The notes beneath the pieces are model-generated. The model searched no databases. It was not told the origin of the DNA and worked only from the letters and a program-made list of their open reading frames with translations. The position numbers were made by a program, and so were the translations under genes. From DATJXG01 sp035500455 (GTDB lineage: Bacteria; Acidobacteriota; Terriglobia; Terriglobales; Acidobacteriaceae), in contig DATJXG010000171.1 of assembly GCA_035500455.1 (NCBI GenBank), positions 1 through 9,139 on the forward strand: DNA of 9,139 nt. Direction: 5' to 3'. This document shows, one piece after another, positions 6,295 to 9,139 of the stretch (position 1 is its first letter; every line of letters begins with the position of its first letter).

Positions 6295-6576
6295 ATGTTG
6301 TCCAAATGCATGAATCCGGCGTGCGCGGCGAAGTTCCGCTATCTGCACGAGGGTAAGTTGTTCAAAGTGCAGAGCCAGCCTGCGGGCCCTGAGGACATTC
6401 CCAAGGTTGAGTTCTTCTGGCTTTGCAACGATTGCTCACGGAAGTTGACCCTTGCGGTCTGCGAAGGCGAGGTTACAACCCGCTTCCTGCCAGAGGAATT
6501 ATCCCCTGCCAGCGCACTGGAAAAACCGCGCCCGAGGCGCAGTTCGTTCTTCAGCAGGTCGTTCTTCAAGCCTTAG
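6295..6576 (+). CDS. Small zinc-ribbon-like hypothetical protein
   Basis: 93 residues, no named family recognised. Two cysteine pairs, Cys5-x4-Cys10 (CMNPAC) and Cys44-x2-Cys47 (CNDC), flank a beta-rich core (KFRYLHEGKLFKVQ and VEFFWLC), the layout of a zinc ribbon. Cys56 is extra. The C-terminus is basic with a Ser/Phe-rich end (RRSSFFSRSFFKP), possibly for nucleic-acid or membrane contact. ATG 6295 has a strong ribosome site, GGGAGGA at 6284-6290. The gene follows the 5843-6250 gene by 44 nt with no terminator between, so it is likely co-transcribed under the CRP-like sites. Its stop lies only 9 nt from that of the convergent gene. Confidence 0.75.
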   Translation: MLSKCMNPACAAKFRYLHEGKLFKVQSQPAGPEDIPKVEFFWLCNDCSRKLTLAVCEGEVTTRFLPEELSPASALEKPRPRRSSFFSRSFFKP

Positions 6577-6585
6577 GCGCAGGCG

Positions 6586-7074
6586 TCATTTCTGGTCTGG
6601 GCCGTTGGAATCCAGATCCTTGGGAAAAGATTTAAACACTACCTCGCTGGACTTGGAGGAAGTCTTCTTCTCCGCGTCGGTTTTGGACTGCACCAGAGTG
6701 CCTTTGAGGAGGTAATAGGCTTCGTCACCGGGATTCTTGCCTTGCCCGCGTCCAAAGTTGCCGGTGAACTCGTACCAGGAGCCATGAACCGCCTGGGTAG
6801 TGAAAGTCAGCTTCTTTCCTTCCAGTTTGCCCTTCTTGAAGAATTGATCGAGGAAGGTGGCGCGGTCGCTGTCGGTATCGCCGTAGCGGGAGATGAAGCC
6901 GCTGACGCTGTTGTCGTCCTCAACGCTGATCTGCACGAACTCACCGTCCTTCAGAAATGAATAGGTGCCGGAATAGTCGTCCGCGGGAGCGGCAGGCGGC
7001 GGTGCCGTCGATGAGTTTTGGGCGAGGGTGCCGGTGCAAAGCACGAGGAAAACAGCCAGAAACCGGAGACTCAT
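6586..7074 (-). CDS. Small secreted protein of unknown function
   Basis: 162 residues. A Sec signal peptide covers about residues 1-18 (basic start, hydrophobic core FLAVFLVL, likely cut after TLA). Cys13 lies inside the core and is not a lipobox. A Pro/Ala-rich spacer (22-32) leads to a beta-rich domain of about 95 residues (YSGTYSFLKDGEFVQISVEDD to YYLLKGTLVQSK) and a Ser/Lys-rich tail. The pattern of a short strand-rich domain with GTYSF and GSWYEFTGNF resembles lipocalin-like or ligand-binding folds, but no family can be named. No ribosome site precedes ATG 7074. TCTAAT at 7081-7086 on this strand could be a -10 giving a leaderless transcript. Confidence 0.75.
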   Translation of the reverse strand: MSLRFLAVFLVLCTGTLAQNSSTAPPPAAPADDYSGTYSFLKDGEFVQISVEDDNSVSGFISRYGDTDSDRATFLDQFFKKGKLEGKKLTFTTQAVHGSWYEFTGNFGRGQGKNPGDEAYYLLKGTLVQSKTDAEKKTSSKSSEVVFKSFPKDLDSNGPDQK

Positions 7075-7154
7075 GAAAGCATTAGAGCACGGAACGCAGC
7101 CTGCCGGGGAACAGGCCTAGCACAACCGGAGGAGCGTGGAGGCTCGAACCCGGC

Positions 7155-7160
7155 TATAAT
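7155..7160 (+). promoter_or_regulatory. -10 box of the TonB-family gene
   Basis: Exact TATAAT followed by CGGGG, the same 11-base string found at the HtrA promoter on the other strand. It predicts a start near 7167 and a leader of about 23 nt. No -35 match is seen 16-18 nt upstream. Confidence 0.5.
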
Positions 7161-7189
7161 CGGGGCTTGCATTTCTCCGTGGTGGGTGG

Positions 7190-9007
7190 ATGAGTCAGGC
7201 TTTGGGACCGCTGGACGCCGTTGTGGATTTACCGGAGCGCCCGGTCCCGGAACCCAGGCTGCTGGTCGAACTGGAGCCGCGCTCCCGGGTTTTCTTCCGC
7301 AATCTAAAGGACTTATTCTTCCCTCAACGCCTCCCGCCGCTGCGCCTGATTTCCTGGCCGGCGGCTCCCTGGCCGGACGTTCTGGTCTCACGCCGCCTGC
7401 CGTGGTGGGGATGGGCGGAGTCGCTTGTAATTCATGTGGCAGTGGTCGCCGCAATTTTGGGCGCTGTGCGGATATGGCCGCCCCGCATCCAGGTAGCTGA
7501 GTCGCAGGCGTTCCACCGCGAGGACGTAATTTACTACGACCCGGCTGAGTACCTGCCGCCCCTTGATACTGGCGGCTCTCGGGTGCCTTTGCCCCAGGCG
7601 GGCCAGCCGGAATACGCGGCGCAGCCCATCATTTCCGTGCCTCCTGAGGCCGACAATCATTCCCAGACCATCGTCACGCCGCCGAATATCAAGCTGACGC
7701 ATGACGTCCCCCTGCCGAATATGGTCGCCTGGTCGAAGGTCGAGCCTTCGGTTCCTCTTGCTGCCACTGCCAGGAGTGTGGCTCAGATGAAGCTGCCCGC
7801 CATGGCTGCGGCCGTAGTAGCGCCTCCGCCGGAAGTGCAGAGACGCGCGGCTATCGCTTCGCCTTCGATCCAGGAGGCTGCGGTGGCGCCTCCGCCGGAG
7901 TTGAATTCGGCGGTGGCGAGACGCGAGCTGCAAGGGCCAAGTGCGGCGGTGATCGCGCCGCCTCCCCGCGTGGAGAATGCGGCTTCAATCCGGCATGTCG
8001 GCGATATCACGATCGGCCATGCTCAGGCTGTCGCGCCTGCGCCGCAATTGCCAGTCGGCGAGCAGCGCGCGGCCGGGCGGGTTGGGCCCTTGCGAGGGCA
8101 AGCCCCGGAAGTGGTACCGCCTCCGCCTTCGCTTCCGGGGGGTGAAGCCTCCGGCGCTACTGGCGGCGGGCAGATTATCTCTCTCAGCGTTCATCCGCTC
8201 GCGCTGAGCGCCGGTATTCCCGCCGGCAATCGCCGCGGCACATTCGCCGCCACGCCGCAGGGAAAGCCAGGAGCACCCGCCACACCCAACATACCGGGCG
8301 ACCCGGCCGGGGCAAAGCCAGCCGACGGCAAAGGCGGAAAGAACGGAAATGGCGCCGGAGCCGGGGCTGACTCGGGCACTGTGCCGCCGGGATTATATGT
8401 TGGCGCTGCGCCTGCCGCGTCGGATGGCGCCGCTACCGGGGGAGCGGGCGAAGGAGCCGGCACACAGAATCGCGCGGACAGCCAGCCCGACCTGCTAGCG
8501 AAAGCTGCTCCGCCGCGAGTTACGGCTGCGCCGCCGCGTCGTGCGGTTCCCGACGTCGCCGAGCCCAAGGGTGACCTCGAACGCCAGGTGTTCGGCTCGA
8601 GAAAGTATTATTCGATGATGGTGAGCATGCCGAACCTGACCTCGGCAGGGGGAAGCTGGATCATCCGTTTTGCCGAGTTGAACAAAGCCGATGTCGATGC
8701 TCAAAGCCCCGCAAAAACTGATCTCTCCGCCCCCATCGCCACGCGCCAGGTGGACCCGAAATATCCGCTGGAGTTGATGCGCCACAACGTGCAGGGAACG
8801 GTGACGCTTTATGCCATCATCCACAGCGACGGTACGGTGAGCGATGTGAAAGTCCTGCGCGGAGTGGACGATCGCATCGATGAATACGCCCGCGAAGCAT
8901 TGGCCGCATGGCAGTTTCGGCCGGGCACAAAAGATGGAAGCCCGGTGGATGTCGAGGCGGTGGTGGTAGTCCCGTTCAAGCCGATGCGAATGAAATCCGC
9001 GTTCTGA
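7190..9007 (+). CDS. TonB-family protein with proline-rich periplasmic spacer and C-terminal TonB domain
   Basis: 605 residues, much longer than E. coli TonB (239). A cytoplasmic N-terminus of about 75 residues precedes one membrane helix (about 76-93, with His82). A long Pro/Ala/Gly-rich spacer (about 120-460) follows, with five related motifs: VAPPPE (210), VAPPPE (232), IAPPPR (255), VAPAPQ (281) and VVPPPP (308). The Gly/Asn/Ala tract at about 375-425 is low complexity. The C-terminal TonB domain is at about 513-597: 'RQVDPKYP' (519-526), GTVTLYAIIHSDGTV (536-550) and ALAAWQFRPG (570-579). Such proteins carry energy from the inner membrane to outer-membrane receptors or act as structural links. 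No exbB, exbD or receptor gene is in the window. ATG 7190 has only a G-rich stretch (GGTGGGTGG) as ribosome site. Confidence 0.88.
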   Translation: MSQALGPLDAVVDLPERPVPEPRLLVELEPRSRVFFRNLKDLFFPQRLPPLRLISWPAAPWPDVLVSRRLPWWGWAESLVIHVAVVAAILGAVRIWPPRIQVAESQAFHREDVIYYDPAEYLPPLDTGGSRVPLPQAGQPEYAAQPIISVPPEADNHSQTIVTPPNIKLTHDVPLPNMVAWSKVEPSVPLAATARSVAQMKLPAMAAAVVAPPPEVQRRAAIASPSIQEAAVAPPPELNSAVARRELQGPSAAVIAPPPRVENAASIRHVGDITIGHAQAVAPAPQLPVGEQRAAGRVGPLRGQAPEVVPPPPSLPGGEASGATGGGQIISLSVHPLALSAGIPAGNRRGTFAATPQGKPGAPATPNIPGDPAGAKPADGKGGKNGNGAGAGADSGTVPPGLYVGAAPAASDGAATGGAGEGAGTQNRADSQPDLLAKAAPPRVTAAPPRRAVPDVAEPKGDLERQVFGSRKYYSMMVSMPNLTSAGGSWIIRFAELNKADVDAQSPAKTDLSAPIATRQVDPKYPLELMRHNVQGTVTLYAIIHSDGTVSDVKVLRGVDDRIDEYAREALAAWQFRPGTKDGSPVDVEAVVVVPFKPMRMKSAF

Positions 9008-9011
9008 GCGT

Positions 9012-9034
9012 AGTGCCGGCGTCCCGCCGGCACT
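9012..9034. repeat. GC-rich palindrome (REP-like element or transcript-end hairpin)
   Basis: Perfect 10-bp arms AGTGCCGGCG / CGCCGGCACT around the loop TCC, starting 4 nt after the TonB-gene stop. No U-run follows (TGTACG), so it is not a classic rho-independent terminator. Similar 'GCCGGC-GGGAC-GCCGGC' palindromes are frequent between genes in Acidobacteriota (from memory). It may protect the 3' end of the transcript. Confidence 0.6.
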
Positions 9035-9139
9035 TGTACGTCTCTCGTGACTCTGCATCTGGGCAGCGTTTGCCGGTCCGTCTCTTTCGTCCCCTTGGCG
9101 TTTCAGGCGCCAGCCGCAATGAGCGGGGCACCTTTACGC
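9035..9139. other. Unassigned sequence at window end
   Basis: No start codon with a ribosome site and no open frame worth naming. A weak inverted repeat TGGCG / CGCCA (9096-9100 / 9108-9112) is the only structure. It may belong to a feature that continues past the edge. Confidence 0.3.

Noticed and set aside
7018..7500. 160-codon plus-strand frame before and inside the TonB gene
   Set aside because: Overlaps two well-supported genes and the TATAAT box; composition is that of an out-of-frame GC-rich read.
9012..9034. Rho-independent terminator after the TonB gene
   Set aside because: The stem is strong but no U-run follows on either strand; better described as a palindromic repeat.
8191..9058. 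Minus-strand frames opposite the TonB gene
   Set aside because: Ala/Pro/Gly- or Arg/His-rich shadows of the low-complexity spacer and TonB domain, with no ribosome sites.

Overview
The window looks like chromosomal DNA from an Acidobacteriota (Terriglobia / Koribacter-like) genome. The reasons are high GC, a family profile typical of that phylum (an FG-GAP/ASPIC_UnbV secreted protein, a proline-rich TonB-family protein, two small cysteine-containing orphan proteins) and a GC-rich intergenic palindrome at 9012-9034 of a type common there. The assignment is inference; no rRNA or other marker gene is present. I see no tRNA, CRISPR array, insertion sequence or phage gene.

Layout. 1-440 (-) is the N-terminus of an HtrA/DegP-type serine protease, cut by the window edge at its catalytic His, with a TATAAT box at 477-482. 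483-774 is non-coding and holds a possible terminator. 775-2526 (-) is a Tat-exported seven-bladed FG-GAP/ASPIC_UnbV protein. 2527-2679 is an AT-rich divergent control region with a 19-bp palindrome. 2680-3610 (+) is a two-gene module: a small ribbon-helix-helix-like protein followed 4 nt later by a TacT/AtaT-like GNAT acetyltransferase. This reads as a toxin-antitoxin pair.

3638-5615 (-) is a two-component system. The HPK7-type histidine kinase comes first in transcription and its 3' end overlaps the NarL/LuxR response regulator by 11 nt. 5616-5842 is a divergent control region with two CRP/FNR-type operators 22 bp apart (one an exact TGTGA-N6-TCACA) and two further inverted repeats. It faces the kinase on one side and, on the other, two small cysteine-containing proteins of unknown function (5843-6250 and 6295-6576, +).

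6586-7074 (-) is a small secreted protein, convergent with the previous gene. 7190-9007 (+) is a TonB-family protein with a clear TATAAT at 7155-7160. 9008-9139 has no gene I can support, only the GC-rich palindrome.

How it fits together: the centre (3638-6576) looks like a signalling locus, with a sensor kinase, its regulator, and a cAMP/CRP- or FNR-type controlled pair of putative metal-binding proteins. The adjoining GNAT/RHH pair is a self-contained accessory module. Most of the other genes act at or beyond the cytoplasmic membrane. The most novel-looking parts are the GNAT/RHH module with its operator and the double CRP-like control region driving two uncharacterised cysteine proteins.
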